Source: CAZVRZ01 sp964629965
GTDB lineage: Bacteria > Chloroflexota > Anaerolineae > Anaerolineales > UBA4823
Length of the DNA stretch: 36,458 nucleotides
Reading direction: 5' to 3'
Assembly (NCBI GenBank): GCA_964629965.1
Contig: CAZVRZ010000043.1
Span: forward strand, 1-36,458
The notes below the pieces were generated by a model. That model had not been told where the DNA came from, did no database searches, and saw only the letters and a list, made by a program, of their open reading frames with translations. Positions 1 to 7,768 of this stretch are shown in pieces; the first letter of the stretch is position 1; every line of letters starts with the position of its first letter. Both the position numbers and the translations under genes were made by a program.

Positions 1-827
1 GGTTGGATATTCCCAATGCCAATACCTTGATCGTGGATCGGGCGGATACATTCGGATTGGCGCAGTTATACCAATTGCGCGGCCGGGTGGGGCGGGGCGC
101 CCAGCGCGCTTATGCGTATTTCTTCCGGCACAGCCGTCGCCTGCCCACTCTGGAGGGGCGCGAACGTCTCGAAACGATCGGCGAGAATGTGCAGTTGGGA
201 GCGGGTTATTCAATCGCCATGCGCGACCTGGAAATTCGTGGCATGGGCGACATTTTGGGCACGCGGCAGCACGGCCATATTGCCGCGGTCGGTTTTTACT
301 TGTATACTCGGTTGCTGGCGGAGGCAGTACGCCATTTGCGGATCGATCGTCATGGCAGCCTCCCCGAGATTTCCGAGCAGCCGGGCATCATGAAGATGGG
401 GCAGGAAATCCGCCTGCCTATCCTGGTCGATCTGCCGCTGCATGTGGGCATACCCAAAGAGTATATTCCCGATCGCGATACCCGCCTGCGCCTGTACCGG
501 CGTATTGCAGATGCCGGCACGCTGGCAGAGCTGGAGGCCTTGCGCGTTGAGTTCAATGACCGTTTTGGCATGCTGCCCGGGCAGGCGGATAATCTGCTCT
601 ACCAGATCCGGATCCGCTTGCTGGCAGACAAGGCCGGCCTGACGGCGGTCAGTGCTGAAAATGGGCAAATCGTGTTGCGCTATCCTGCCTTGCCCGAAGG
701 AGCGCCGGCGCGCAGCTTCCCCAATCTGGGGCCGGATGTGCGCTCTAGTAAGAACGCTTTATGGTTTGCCTACACTGCCCAAGAAGATTGGATGCCGCGT
801 TTGATCGAAATCCTTGAACAGATATAG
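1..827 (+). CDS. mfd: Transcription-repair coupling factor Mfd, C-terminal part (truncated by window start)
   Basis: This is the 3' end of mfd, the ATP-dependent translocase that removes stalled RNA polymerase from damaged DNA and recruits the UvrABC repair machinery. The reading frame is open from the first base (frame 3), and about 274 residues are visible. It opens inside the second RecA-like domain with the motif V region (LDIPNANTLIVDRAD), followed by the helicase motif VI segment QLRGRVGRG. Next comes the stretch with GAGYSIAMRDLEIRGMGDILG, typical of Mfd and RecG relatives. The remaining ~150 residues match the C-terminal TRCF domain in position and character (LPILVDLPLHVGIPKEYIPD). 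The stop is 17 bases before the next start, so the FAD oxidase gene is probably co-transcribed. The start lies outside the window. Confidence 0.95.
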   Translation, partial: LDIPNANTLIVDRADTFGLAQLYQLRGRVGRGAQRAYAYFFRHSRRLPTLEGRERLETIGENVQLGAGYSIAMRDLEIRGMGDILGTRQHGHIAAVGFYLYTRLLAEAVRHLRIDRHGSLPEISEQPGIMKMGQEIRLPILVDLPLHVGIPKEYIPDRDTRLRLYRRIADAGTLAELEALRVEFNDRFGMLPGQADNLLYQIRIRLLADKAGLTAVSAENGQIVLRYPALPEGAPARSFPNLGPDVRSSKNALWFAYTAQEDWMPRLIEILEQI

Positions 828-844
828 CTCGATTGGAGGGTGAT

Positions 845-2452
845 ATGCGCCGATGGAATGGCTGGGGAGAAGCCACATATGATTATCCGTTGCCAGGCCA
901 TGCCCTGGATTACCTGGTCGGTGTGGTGGGGGTGGGAACGCCGCAGCGCGATATTGCGTTGCTGGAGCTGCTGCCCGCAATCCCTGTTTCGCAATTGCCT
1001 GACCATCCTTTGATCAGTGTTGACCGAGAGACTCGTTTGCTCCATGCTTGCGGTCAGAGCCTGCCAGATTGGGTGGCTCTGCGCAGCGGTTTGATCCAAC
1101 GCTATCCAGACGGGGTAGCTTTTCCACAAACGGATGACCAGGTGATCGCCCTTTTGGAATATGCCTCCTCGGTAGGAGCAAAAGTGATCCCTTACGGCGG
1201 CGGCACGAGCGTGGTGGGGCACATTACTCCGCAGCCCGGGGATGCGCCTGTTCTTACGATCGACCTGGGCAGGATGAACCAGCTGCTCCAGTTCAATGCA
1301 GAAAGCCTTTTGGCAAAATTTGGCGCTGGCATCACCGGTCCGGATGTGGAGGCGCAGTTACGGGCACGTGGCTGCACGCTGGGACATTTTCCCCAGTCTT
1401 TTGAGTATTCAACGCTTGGTGGCTGGGTTGCCAGCCGTTCCAGTGGACAGCAATCGTTGCTGTATGGCCGGATCGAGAAGTTGTTTGCCGGAGGACGCAT
1501 GATTACCCCGGCAGGCACGCTTGACTTGGCTCCCTTTCCTGCTTCGGCGGCTGGCCCAGACCTGCGTGAGATGGTTTTGGGTTCCGAAGGTCGGCTGGGT
1601 ATTCTGACGGAAGTGGTGGTGCGCGCTTCTCGTCTGCCGCAGAAGGAAGAATTTCACGCTGTCTTTTTCCCGGATTTCGAGCGGGGGATGGAGGCTGTGC
1701 GCCGGGTGCTGCATGCGGCCCTGCCGCTTTCCATGCTGCGTTTGAGCACCGCGACGGAAACGGCGACCACGCTGGCTCTGGCAGGCCACGAGGCTCTGAT
1801 TGGCGCCCTCGAATCATTGCTGTCTTTGCGCCGCCTGGGTAGTGAGAAATGTCTGTTGCTCATCGGCTTTACCGGCCAAACTGCCATCACCCAGGCAGCG
1901 CGCCATGAGGCGTTGGCCATAACTGCTGGCCATGGAGGCATCCATGTGGGAAAGACTTTTGGCAGCCAGTGGCATAAAAGCCGTTTTCGCACGCCTTACC
2001 TGCGCAATACCATGTGGGAATTGGGGTACGCTATCGACACGCTGGAGACCGCTACCAATTGGGAGAATGTTCCCGGTATGCTGCAGGCAATTGAAAAGGG
2101 ATTACATGCAGCTATTGAAGACCAGGGGGAGCGCGTCCACGTGTTTACCCACCTTTCCCACAATTACCCTTCTGGCTCCAGTATCTATACCACCTATCTA
2201 TTCCGCCTGGCGCAGGATCCGGAAGAGACTTTACATCGTTGGCGTTTACTCAAGGGAACTGCCAGCCAGGCAATCGTGGCGGGTGGCGGAACGATCAGCC
2301 ACCAACACGGGGTGGGCAGCGACCACCTTGCCTACTTACCGGCGGAAAAGGGGGTGCAAGGTATGAAGCTGCTGCAAACCCTGGCCGCCTGCCTTGACCC
2401 GGATGAAATGATGAACCCTGGCAAGCTTTTCGAGGGCAGTAAAGGAGGATAG
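845..2452 (+). CDS. FAD-binding oxidase, alkyl-DHAP synthase / YgcU-like
   Basis: A 535-residue flavoprotein of the FAD_binding_4 / FAD-oxidase_C (GlcD, vanillyl-alcohol oxidase) superfamily. The N-terminal RRWNGWG resembles alkyldihydroxyacetonephosphate synthase (AGPS). The FAD-pyrophosphate loop PYGGGTSVVGH is near residues 116-126. The C-terminal half has the AGPS-like YPSGSSIYTTYLFR segment and a SHQHGVG motif near residues 486-492, where AGPS enzymes carry their active-site histidines. It ends with the usual MMNPGKLF. The ATG at 845 is chosen over an upstream TTG at 833 because GGAGGG at 835-840 sits at normal spacing. It lies 4 bp before a glpD-like gene and upstream of an FGGY kinase. 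AGPS exchanges the acyl group of acyl-DHAP for a fatty alcohol in ether-lipid synthesis. E. coli YgcU, a relative, is of uncertain function, so the substrate here is open. Confidence 0.85.
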   Translation: MRRWNGWGEATYDYPLPGHALDYLVGVVGVGTPQRDIALLELLPAIPVSQLPDHPLISVDRETRLLHACGQSLPDWVALRSGLIQRYPDGVAFPQTDDQVIALLEYASSVGAKVIPYGGGTSVVGHITPQPGDAPVLTIDLGRMNQLLQFNAESLLAKFGAGITGPDVEAQLRARGCTLGHFPQSFEYSTLGGWVASRSSGQQSLLYGRIEKLFAGGRMITPAGTLDLAPFPASAAGPDLREMVLGSEGRLGILTEVVVRASRLPQKEEFHAVFFPDFERGMEAVRRVLHAALPLSMLRLSTATETATTLALAGHEALIGALESLLSLRRLGSEKCLLLIGFTGQTAITQAARHEALAITAGHGGIHVGKTFGSQWHKSRFRTPYLRNTMWELGYAIDTLETATNWENVPGMLQAIEKGLHAAIEDQGERVHVFTHLSHNYPSGSSIYTTYLFRLAQDPEETLHRWRLLKGTASQAIVAGGGTISHQHGVGSDHLAYLPAEKGVQGMKLLQTLAACLDPDEMMNPGKLFEGSKGG

Positions 2453-2456
2453 AGCG

Positions 2457-4223
2457 ATGACCGGAACACCAATCAGGGCGCGTCAGAAACTCTGGTCGAG
2501 CCTGAACCGCGACTGGGATCTGCTGATCATTGGGGGCGGGATTACCGGTGCAGGTATCCTGAGAGAGGCGGTGCGAAATGGCTTGAAAGTTCTACTGGTA
2601 GAGCAGCAGGATTTTTCTTGGGGAACATCCAGCCGTTCTTCTAAGCTGGTGCATGGCGGCTTGCGTTACCTGAAAGAGGGCAAAGTCGGGCTCACCATGG
2701 CCTCTGTGCAGCAAAGAGAGCATTTATTGGATGAGGCCCCTGGCCTGATTGATCCGCTCGGTTTCTTGCTTACGGTATACGATGGCGACTCCCCCGGACG
2801 ATGGACCTTTGAGCTTGGGCTGACTGTGTATGATCTGTTGGCACTGCAATGGGAGCATCGTTATTACAGCCCGAACGATTTTCGCATGTTAGCGCCGCAT
2901 ATTTCTCAACGAGGCTTGCAAGGCGGTTTTCGTTATGGCGACGCGCAGACGGATGACTCCCGCCTGACGCTGCGTGTGATCCAGGAAGCAGTATCAGAGG
3001 GAGGTGTGGTGCTCAATTATGCCCGGGTCGAACAGGCCTGCTGCGATGAAAACGGTCAACTGAACGGAGTGATCTTGCGGGATGTACTCAATGATCGCCT
3101 CCAGGAGATATCGGCGCGCGTTGTGATCAGCGCCACCGGCGCCTGGGCTGACCAATTGCGCACGCAGGTTGGTGCCCAACCGCGTATCCGACCTTTACGG
3201 GGCAGCCACCTGATCTTCCCGGCCTGGCGTTTGCCCGTGGCGCAAGCGGTGAGCTTCTTGCATCCGATCGATCAACGCCCGGTGTTTATCTTCCCGTGGG
3301 AAGGCGTGACGTTGGTAGGCACTACCGATGTAGATCATGGAGATTCGCTGGATCGGGAGCCTGCCATCAGTCCGCAAGAGGTCGCTTATCTGATGATGGC
3401 AGTAGAAGCGCAATTCCCGTCTTTGAAGATCGAGTTGAAAGATGTTGTTTCCTCATTTGCCGGGGTGCGCCCGGTGATTGGTACTGGCCAGGCAGACCCA
3501 TCGAAAGAAGCGCGCGATCATGTCATCTGGGATGAAAATGGTTTGCTCACGGTAACTGGCGGAAAATTGACCACTTTTCACCTGATTGCCCGCGACGCGC
3601 TGAAGGCCGCCAGCCGCCGCCTGCCTGAGCTAAAGCTTTCCGATGCGAAGGACGCTGTACTTGCGCCGGTCTCTGAGAATCTGCTGCCCGAGCAGGAGGC
3701 GCTGGACGCTCAGACGCGCCGGCGCCTGCTGGGGAGATATGGCGCCAATGCTTCTGCCCTGGTTGCGGCGGCCAGAGAAGGTGAGCTGTCGCTGATCCCG
3801 GGTACACCCATCTTGTGGGCCGAGCTGCGTTGGTGCGCTCGCTCGGAATGGGTAGTGCATCTGGATGATCTGCTGTTGCGCCGCGTGCGCCTGGGATTAT
3901 TCCTAGCCGATGGCGGGGAGTCCCTGCTGCCGGCCATCCGGTCGATTTGCCAGCCGGAGCTTGGCTGGAGTGACCGGCGCTGGCGGCAGGAAGCCGACCG
4001 TTACTTGTCGTTATGGCATCGATGCTATAATTTGCCTAATGTGGCCGAAATTCCCGATTGGCGGGCTTGGCTGTCTCTTGCCAGAACCGAGCGACACGAG
4101 AGGCGCATGATTGCTCAGCATCGGCTGAAGCAAACGATGAAATGGCTGGCGCTGATCGTCGGCGCGCTGGGGTCTTTGGGCATTCTATATCTGGTGAACC
4201 GGAGGTTGAAATTGTCGCAGTGA
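2457..4223 (+). CDS. glpD: FAD-dependent glycerol-3-phosphate dehydrogenase
   Basis: A 588-residue GlpD-type enzyme that oxidises sn-glycerol 3-phosphate to dihydroxyacetone phosphate and passes electrons to the quinone pool. The dinucleotide-binding motif IIGGGITGAGILREAVRNG is near residues 22-40, followed by the family motif SSRSSKLVHGGLRYL near 60-74. Further family stretches are RPLRGSHLIFP, GTTDVDHGD and the TGGKLTTF segment near the end of the catalytic part. A GlpD C-terminal cap domain follows. After residue 560 there is an extra hydrophobic segment (WLALIVGALGSLGILYLV) and a basic tail, which predicts a single membrane anchor not found in most GlpD proteins. AGGAGG at 2443-2448 supports the ATG. 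The stop overlaps the GTG of the next gene (GTGA at 4220-4223), so the two are translationally coupled. Confidence 0.93.
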   Translation: MTGTPIRARQKLWSSLNRDWDLLIIGGGITGAGILREAVRNGLKVLLVEQQDFSWGTSSRSSKLVHGGLRYLKEGKVGLTMASVQQREHLLDEAPGLIDPLGFLLTVYDGDSPGRWTFELGLTVYDLLALQWEHRYYSPNDFRMLAPHISQRGLQGGFRYGDAQTDDSRLTLRVIQEAVSEGGVVLNYARVEQACCDENGQLNGVILRDVLNDRLQEISARVVISATGAWADQLRTQVGAQPRIRPLRGSHLIFPAWRLPVAQAVSFLHPIDQRPVFIFPWEGVTLVGTTDVDHGDSLDREPAISPQEVAYLMMAVEAQFPSLKIELKDVVSSFAGVRPVIGTGQADPSKEARDHVIWDENGLLTVTGGKLTTFHLIARDALKAASRRLPELKLSDAKDAVLAPVSENLLPEQEALDAQTRRRLLGRYGANASALVAAAREGELSLIPGTPILWAELRWCARSEWVVHLDDLLLRRVRLGLFLADGGESLLPAIRSICQPELGWSDRRWRQEADRYLSLWHRCYNLPNVAEIPDWRAWLSLARTERHERRMIAQHRLKQTMKWLALIVGALGSLGILYLVNRRLKLSQ

Positions 4224-5800
4224 ACACAACAAAAGATCTGATACTGGCAATAGATAACGGCACGCAAAGCATCCGGGCTTTGATCTTCGACCTCGAAGGG
4301 AACCTGCTAAATAAGCAGCGGGTACCCATGGTAAGCTGCTTCTCCACCCAGCCCGGTTGGGCGGAACAGCAACCGGAGTATTACTGGCAGCAATTATGCC
4401 TGGCTTGCCAGGGATTGTGGGCGCAAATACAAGAGAGTGGGCAGCCCGATCTACGGCCGCGCCTGGCTGGCGTGGCCTTGACCACCCAGCGCGCCACGAT
4501 GATCAATGTGGACCGTTCAGGTAAGCCGCTGCGGCCTGCCATCGTTTGGATGGATCAGCGCCGCACGCCAGGACTGCCGTCTCTTGGCGGGATCTGGGGA
4601 CTGCTTTTCACCCTGACCGGTATGCGCGAGACCGTAGCTTATTTGCAAGCCGAGGGAGAGGCGAACTGGATCCGCATTAACCAGCCGGAGATTTGGAAAA
4701 ATACTTATAAATACCTGTACCTGTCTGGATACCTGATCCACTGCTTTACTGGGCGTTTCGTGGATTCTGCCGGCAGCCAGGTTGGTTATATGCCGTTCGA
4801 TTATAAAAAGCTGCACTGGGCTTCCAAGTTCGATTGGAAGTGGCAGGCCCTTCCGATGGATGCCAGTTTGCTTTCTGACCTGGTGCAGCCAACCGAACAG
4901 CTTGGTGAGATCACTGCCTCTGCGGCTGAGCAAACCGGCATCCCTGCCGGCTTGCCATTGATTGCTGCGGCTGCCGATAAAGCCTGCGAGGTGATTGGAG
5001 CCGGCTGCCTGGAGCCGCACATGGGTTGTTTGAGTTACGGTACAACTGCGACGATTTGTGCCACCAACCGCCGTTACGTGGAACCCATCCCGTTGATTCC
5101 TCCTTATCCATCGGCTGTACCGGGAGCTTACTGCCTGGAAGTGCAGATTTACCGCGGCTATTGGATGGTCAACTGGTTTAAGAACGAATTCGGCCATCAA
5201 GAGCAGGCCCAGGCGGAAAGCCTCGGCGTACAACCGGAGGAGTTATTCGATGATCTGGTCAACCAGGTACCGGCAGGCTCGCTGGGCCTGGTCTTGCAGC
5301 CATATTGGGCGCCTGGTCTGAAAGAGCCTGGCCCTGAGGCGAAGGGTGCAGTGATCGGGTTCGGCGATGTGCATACGCGCGCCCATTTTTACCGGGCGAT
5401 CCTGGAGGGTTTGGCATACGCCTTGCGAGCTGGGAAAGACCGCCTCGATCGCCGCACACACACGCCCATCACGGAACTGAGGGTCTCGGGAGGAGGCTCT
5501 CAGAGCAATGCTGCCATGCAATTGACAGCCGATATCTTTGGCTTGCCAACCGCCAGGCCGCACCTGTATGAAACCTCAGGACTGGGAGCGGCCATCGATG
5601 CGGCAGTAGGATTGGGGCTGCATAAGGATTTCTCTACTGCTGTCCAGGCGATGACGCGCGTTGACCGGGTATTTGAGCCTGATCCTGCTCGCCACCAGAT
5701 CTATGATCGTTTGTATAAGGAAGTGTATTGCATGATGTATTCTCGCTTACAGCCACTCTATGAGAAAATACGCGAGATCACAGGTTACCCACCGGTGTAA
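4220..5800 (+). CDS. FGGY-family carbohydrate kinase
   Basis: A 526-residue sugar or polyol kinase of the FGGY family (ASKHA fold). The N-terminal phosphate-binding loop reads LAIDNGTQSIRALIFD. The metal and substrate region AIVWMDQRR is near residues 108-116, and the C-terminal half has the ATP-binding glycines LRVSGGGSQSNAAMQ. These place it near xylulokinase and YgcE-like kinases more than classical GlpK, whose loop is DQGTTSSR. The frame is open well upstream, but similarity to kinases starts at the GTG at 4220, which overlaps the glpD stop. A GGAGG at 4201-4205 is the likely, rather distant, ribosome site. The context with a G3P dehydrogenase makes glycerol or a related polyol a reasonable substrate guess, but the sequence does not settle it. 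A strong hairpin follows at 5830. Confidence 0.9.
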   Translation: MNTTKDLILAIDNGTQSIRALIFDLEGNLLNKQRVPMVSCFSTQPGWAEQQPEYYWQQLCLACQGLWAQIQESGQPDLRPRLAGVALTTQRATMINVDRSGKPLRPAIVWMDQRRTPGLPSLGGIWGLLFTLTGMRETVAYLQAEGEANWIRINQPEIWKNTYKYLYLSGYLIHCFTGRFVDSAGSQVGYMPFDYKKLHWASKFDWKWQALPMDASLLSDLVQPTEQLGEITASAAEQTGIPAGLPLIAAAADKACEVIGAGCLEPHMGCLSYGTTATICATNRRYVEPIPLIPPYPSAVPGAYCLEVQIYRGYWMVNWFKNEFGHQEQAQAESLGVQPEELFDDLVNQVPAGSLGLVLQPYWAPGLKEPGPEAKGAVIGFGDVHTRAHFYRAILEGLAYALRAGKDRLDRRTHTPITELRVSGGGSQSNAAMQLTADIFGLPTARPHLYETSGLGAAIDAAVGLGLHKDFSTAVQAMTRVDRVFEPDPARHQIYDRLYKEVYCMMYSRLQPLYEKIREITGYPPV

Positions 5801-5824
5801 TGGCTTTTTGATTTCATATAGAAC

Positions 5825-5857
5825 AAAAAAGTACCCTGCCTCATCAGGCAGGGTACT
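5825..5857 (-). terminator. Rho-independent terminator between convergent genes
   Basis: A perfect 12-bp stem (arms 5830-5841 and 5846-5857, loop CATC) lies between the convergent kinase and S1-domain genes. Read on the minus strand the stem is followed by a run of T (the A-run at 5825-5830), so it is a strong terminator for the S1 gene. On the plus strand the tail (GATATTATT) is weaker, but the stem may also stop the kinase operon. Confidence 0.9.
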
Positions 5858-5877
5858 GATATTATTGCCTACAATCG

Positions 5878-6666
5878 TTAGGATTTGATGGAAATCTTGT
5901 TTTTCAGTGTGCGTTCCAGGATGTTTTCCAGTTTATCATCTGCACTGGACTTGCGCTTTTTGCGCGCCGTCGATACGTTTTCATCAGCCTGAACTCGCTC
6001 CATAGCCTCGCGCATGGCCATTTCCATCGCGGTTGGCACAGGAACATCTTTTTCGTTTTCTGCGTCGACGCCGGCTGTTTCTTTGTCTTTTCTCTTGTCT
6101 TCCCGATCCATCTTGGCCTGGATTGCTTTCACTACCTTTTCGGGTTTTTCTTCCAGTGCCTTGATGCTAAGCTTGATCTGCTTCTTGCGGCGGTCGACCT
6201 CCAGCACCTTGACTTCTACTTCGTCGCCTTCTTTAACGACATCTTCAGGAGTGCGGATGTAATCGTGAGTCAGCTCGCTGATATGTACCAGCCCGGGGCG
6301 CTCTGCGCCAACTTCCACAAAAGCGCCGAATTTTTCCAGGCGGGTGACTTTGCCTTTGAGAACCATGTCCTTTTCGATTTCACGCCACTCAAGATCGAGC
6401 GGTTTGATCATGGTCAGCTCAATGCGCTGTTTTTTGGGGAACACTCTGCGTACCCACACATCAACTTCCTGTCCGGTTTGAACAACATCTTCAACACGTT
6501 TAACCGGCTCGATCTGCAACTGTGAAATATGAATTACGCCCGGTACCTCTAAGCCAATATCAATAATCGCACCAGCCAGGGTAGTCTTAATGACCTTGCC
6601 CTTGAAGGTCATCTTAATTTTTACCTCGTCTATGTTGGCCGGTACTGCCGTCATCACATTATCCAT
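5878..6666 (-). CDS. S1 RNA-binding domain protein (two S1 repeats)
   Basis: A 262-residue protein with two S1/OB-fold RNA-binding repeats. The first, near residues 18-86, contains GKVIKTTLAGAIIDIG and PGVIHISQL. The second, near 101-170, contains GKVTRLEKFGAFVEVG and PGLVHISEL. The second repeat follows the ribosomal-protein-S1 consensus closely; the first is more divergent. After residue 172 a charged Lys/Glu-rich linker leads to a basic C-terminal tail. Full-length S1 has four to six repeats, so this is a short S1-like protein of the kind found in many Gram-positive bacteria and Chloroflexota, probably acting in translation or RNA turnover. The ATG at 6666 is preferred over an upstream TTG at 6681 because GGAGAG lies just before it. 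It is a single-gene unit with its own promoter and terminator. Confidence 0.88.
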   Translation of the reverse strand: MDNVMTAVPANIDEVKIKMTFKGKVIKTTLAGAIIDIGLEVPGVIHISQLQIEPVKRVEDVVQTGQEVDVWVRRVFPKKQRIELTMIKPLDLEWREIEKDMVLKGKVTRLEKFGAFVEVGAERPGLVHISELTHDYIRTPEDVVKEGDEVEVKVLEVDRRKKQIKLSIKALEEKPEKVVKAIQAKMDREDKRKDKETAGVDAENEKDVPVPTAMEMAMREAMERVQADENVSTARKKRKSSADDKLENILERTLKNKISIKS

Positions 6667-6703
6667 AACGCCACTCTCCAATCCAGTATTTTAGCAAACG
6701 TAA

Positions 6704-6732
6704 ATTATACCTTGTGCGGATAGAAAAGTCAA
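6704..6732 (-). promoter_or_regulatory. Sigma70-type promoter of the S1-domain gene
   Basis: On the minus strand there is a -35 TTGACT (6732-6727), a 17-bp spacer and a perfect -10 TATAAT (6709-6704). The start codon at 6666 leaves a 5' leader of about 30 nt. Five of six and six of six consensus matches suggest strong, constitutive expression. Confidence 0.85.
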
Positions 6733-6852
6733 AGTGCGCTATGAAAAAATGTCATACAAAGAGCGGACTTTTGTCATATTTTATGATATTTGAGCAAGCC
6801 GCTAAAAGTATTTTGACCAAATTAACAGCCAAAATGACGGTTTGTTCAGATG

Positions 6853-7293
6853 TTATTCTACAAAAATCTCAACATGTTCGCTGTCTTCATCATCCACAAC
6901 ATCTATGATCTTGCCTTGGGTCTCGGATTGGAGTATCTCGTTCAGCTCGTCGAGATCAAAGCCTGCTACTTCTGGAGCGAACCTGGCGCCGACCTGCATT
7001 CCCCAACGTACCAGGCTGAAAGGAACATTTACACTGACCTTGGGCTTGCCTGTGGTTGTATTGGTGATCAGAACGCGCAAGAAGCGAGCATTTTTACCGC
7101 CGGTGGATTTTACCTCTGCGGATGGCGCAGGATCTGTCGCTGGCATGGGAATGGGAGCCGGCATGGGCGGAACGACTGGGGCTCTCTTGCCTTCGCCCAT
7201 GGCGCTCAGCAACTGGGCAGCCTGTTCAGCGCTGATCTTGTTTTCTTCCACCATTTTGAGAATGGTTATTCTTTCGTCTGTGCTTGTAAACAT
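6853..7293 (-). CDS. SHOCT-like domain protein
   Basis: A 146-residue protein. The N-terminal ~35 residues (ITILKMVEENKISAEQAAQLLSAM, here split as ITILKMVEE and NKISAEQAAQLLSAM) match the short SHOCT-like helical module seen at the start of many YvlB-type and membrane-associated regulatory proteins in Gram-positive and Chloroflexota genomes. A proline-rich linker (residues 38-60) leads to a second domain of about 75 residues with alternating strands (FLRVLITNTTTGKPKVSVNVPFSL), ending in an acidic tail. That two-part layout is common for this group, and the function is unknown. The ATG at 7293 is chosen because GGAGGT precedes it. It lies 13 bp after a 73-codon ORF and probably shares its promoter at 7568-7596. 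Confidence 0.75.
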   Translation of the reverse strand: MFTSTDERITILKMVEENKISAEQAAQLLSAMGEGKRAPVVPPMPAPIPMPATDPAPSAEVKSTGGKNARFLRVLITNTTTGKPKVSVNVPFSLVRWGMQVGARFAPEVAGFDLDELNEILQSETQGKIIDVVDDEDSEHVEIFVE

Positions 7294-7306
7294 ATCAACC
7301 TCCAAA

Positions 7307-7528
7307 TTAGAATTGAATTATTTCCGGAAAATCTAGCTTGCCCGAAGCGGGTAAGCGATTGGAATGAAAGAACCTTTCCAGAAAAGAGGCTAAAGAGTGC
7401 AGCCTGGCCGAGTGGGGGAACTGGCTTGGCGAGCCGCTTTTGACCTGTTTGAGCAGGCAGGTTGTTTTGTAAGCTGCAAACATCCTTTGCTGGTTTTCCA
7501 CAACGATATCTGGAATTGTGTCGAACAT
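7307..7528 (-). CDS. Small protein of unknown function, first ORF of the SHOCT transcript
   Basis: A 73-residue ORF with ATG at 7528, preceded by AAAGGA at a spacing of about 10 nt. It begins about 33 nt downstream of the predicted transcription start of a near-consensus promoter and ends 13 bp before the SHOCT-like gene. I do not recognise the protein. The N-terminal 20 residues look like an amphipathic helix (FDTIPDIVVENQQRMFAAY), and the rest is basic and serine-rich. No membrane segment is evident. Position relative to the promoter and ribosome site favours translation; the odd composition of its second half makes it possible that only a short leader peptide is meaningful. The alternative is a non-coding 5' leader of the SHOCT gene. 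Confidence 0.5.
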   Translation of the reverse strand: MFDTIPDIVVENQQRMFAAYKTTCLLKQVKSGSPSQFPHSARLHSLASFLERFFHSNRLPASGKLDFPEIIQF

Positions 7529-7567
7529 ACGATCAGTCCTTTCGAATTATTCTGCTGAACTATTAAT

Positions 7568-7596
7568 ATTGTATTGCATATTATCAATTAAGTCAA
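7568..7596 (-). promoter_or_regulatory. Near-consensus sigma70 promoter for the 7528 ORF and SHOCT gene
   Basis: Minus strand: -35 TTGACT (7596-7591), 17-bp spacer, -10 TACAAT (7573-7568). It sits in an AT-rich island (about 7545-7650) unlike the surrounding sequence and points at the ATG at 7528. Confidence 0.82.
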
Positions 7597-7732
7597 TAGG
7601 ATTTTTTAAATAATTGATGGTTATTATGAATTATATTAATATATCGTTTGCGATTGGCAATGTTGACCGGGCGCAGCCAGGCAAACCGGCCCGGAGACGA
7701 GAGTAATTATTCTCCGGCAGGCGGCGCGTTAA

Positions 7733-7766
7733 ATAAAAACCGGGGGGCTCGTCGAGCCCCCCGGTT
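7733..7766 (-). terminator. Terminator of ftsH
   Basis: A 13-bp GC-rich perfect stem (arms 7738-7750 and 7754-7766, loop GTC) starts 2 bp after the ftsH stop. On the minus strand it is followed by a T-rich tail (complement of TTAAATAAAA at 7729-7738). No gene is seen between here and the promoter at 7596. Confidence 0.9.
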
Positions 7767-7768
7767 GG

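Noticed and set aside
4517..5233. Long minus-strand ORF of 238 codons opposite the FGGY kinase
   Set aside because: It mirrors a gene with full family motifs on the plus strand, has no ribosome site of note and no recognisable domain.
6740..6852. Imperfect AGCGG...CCGCT hairpin after the SHOCT-like gene as a terminator
   Set aside because: The pairing is short and interrupted and no clean T-run follows, so I do not call it.
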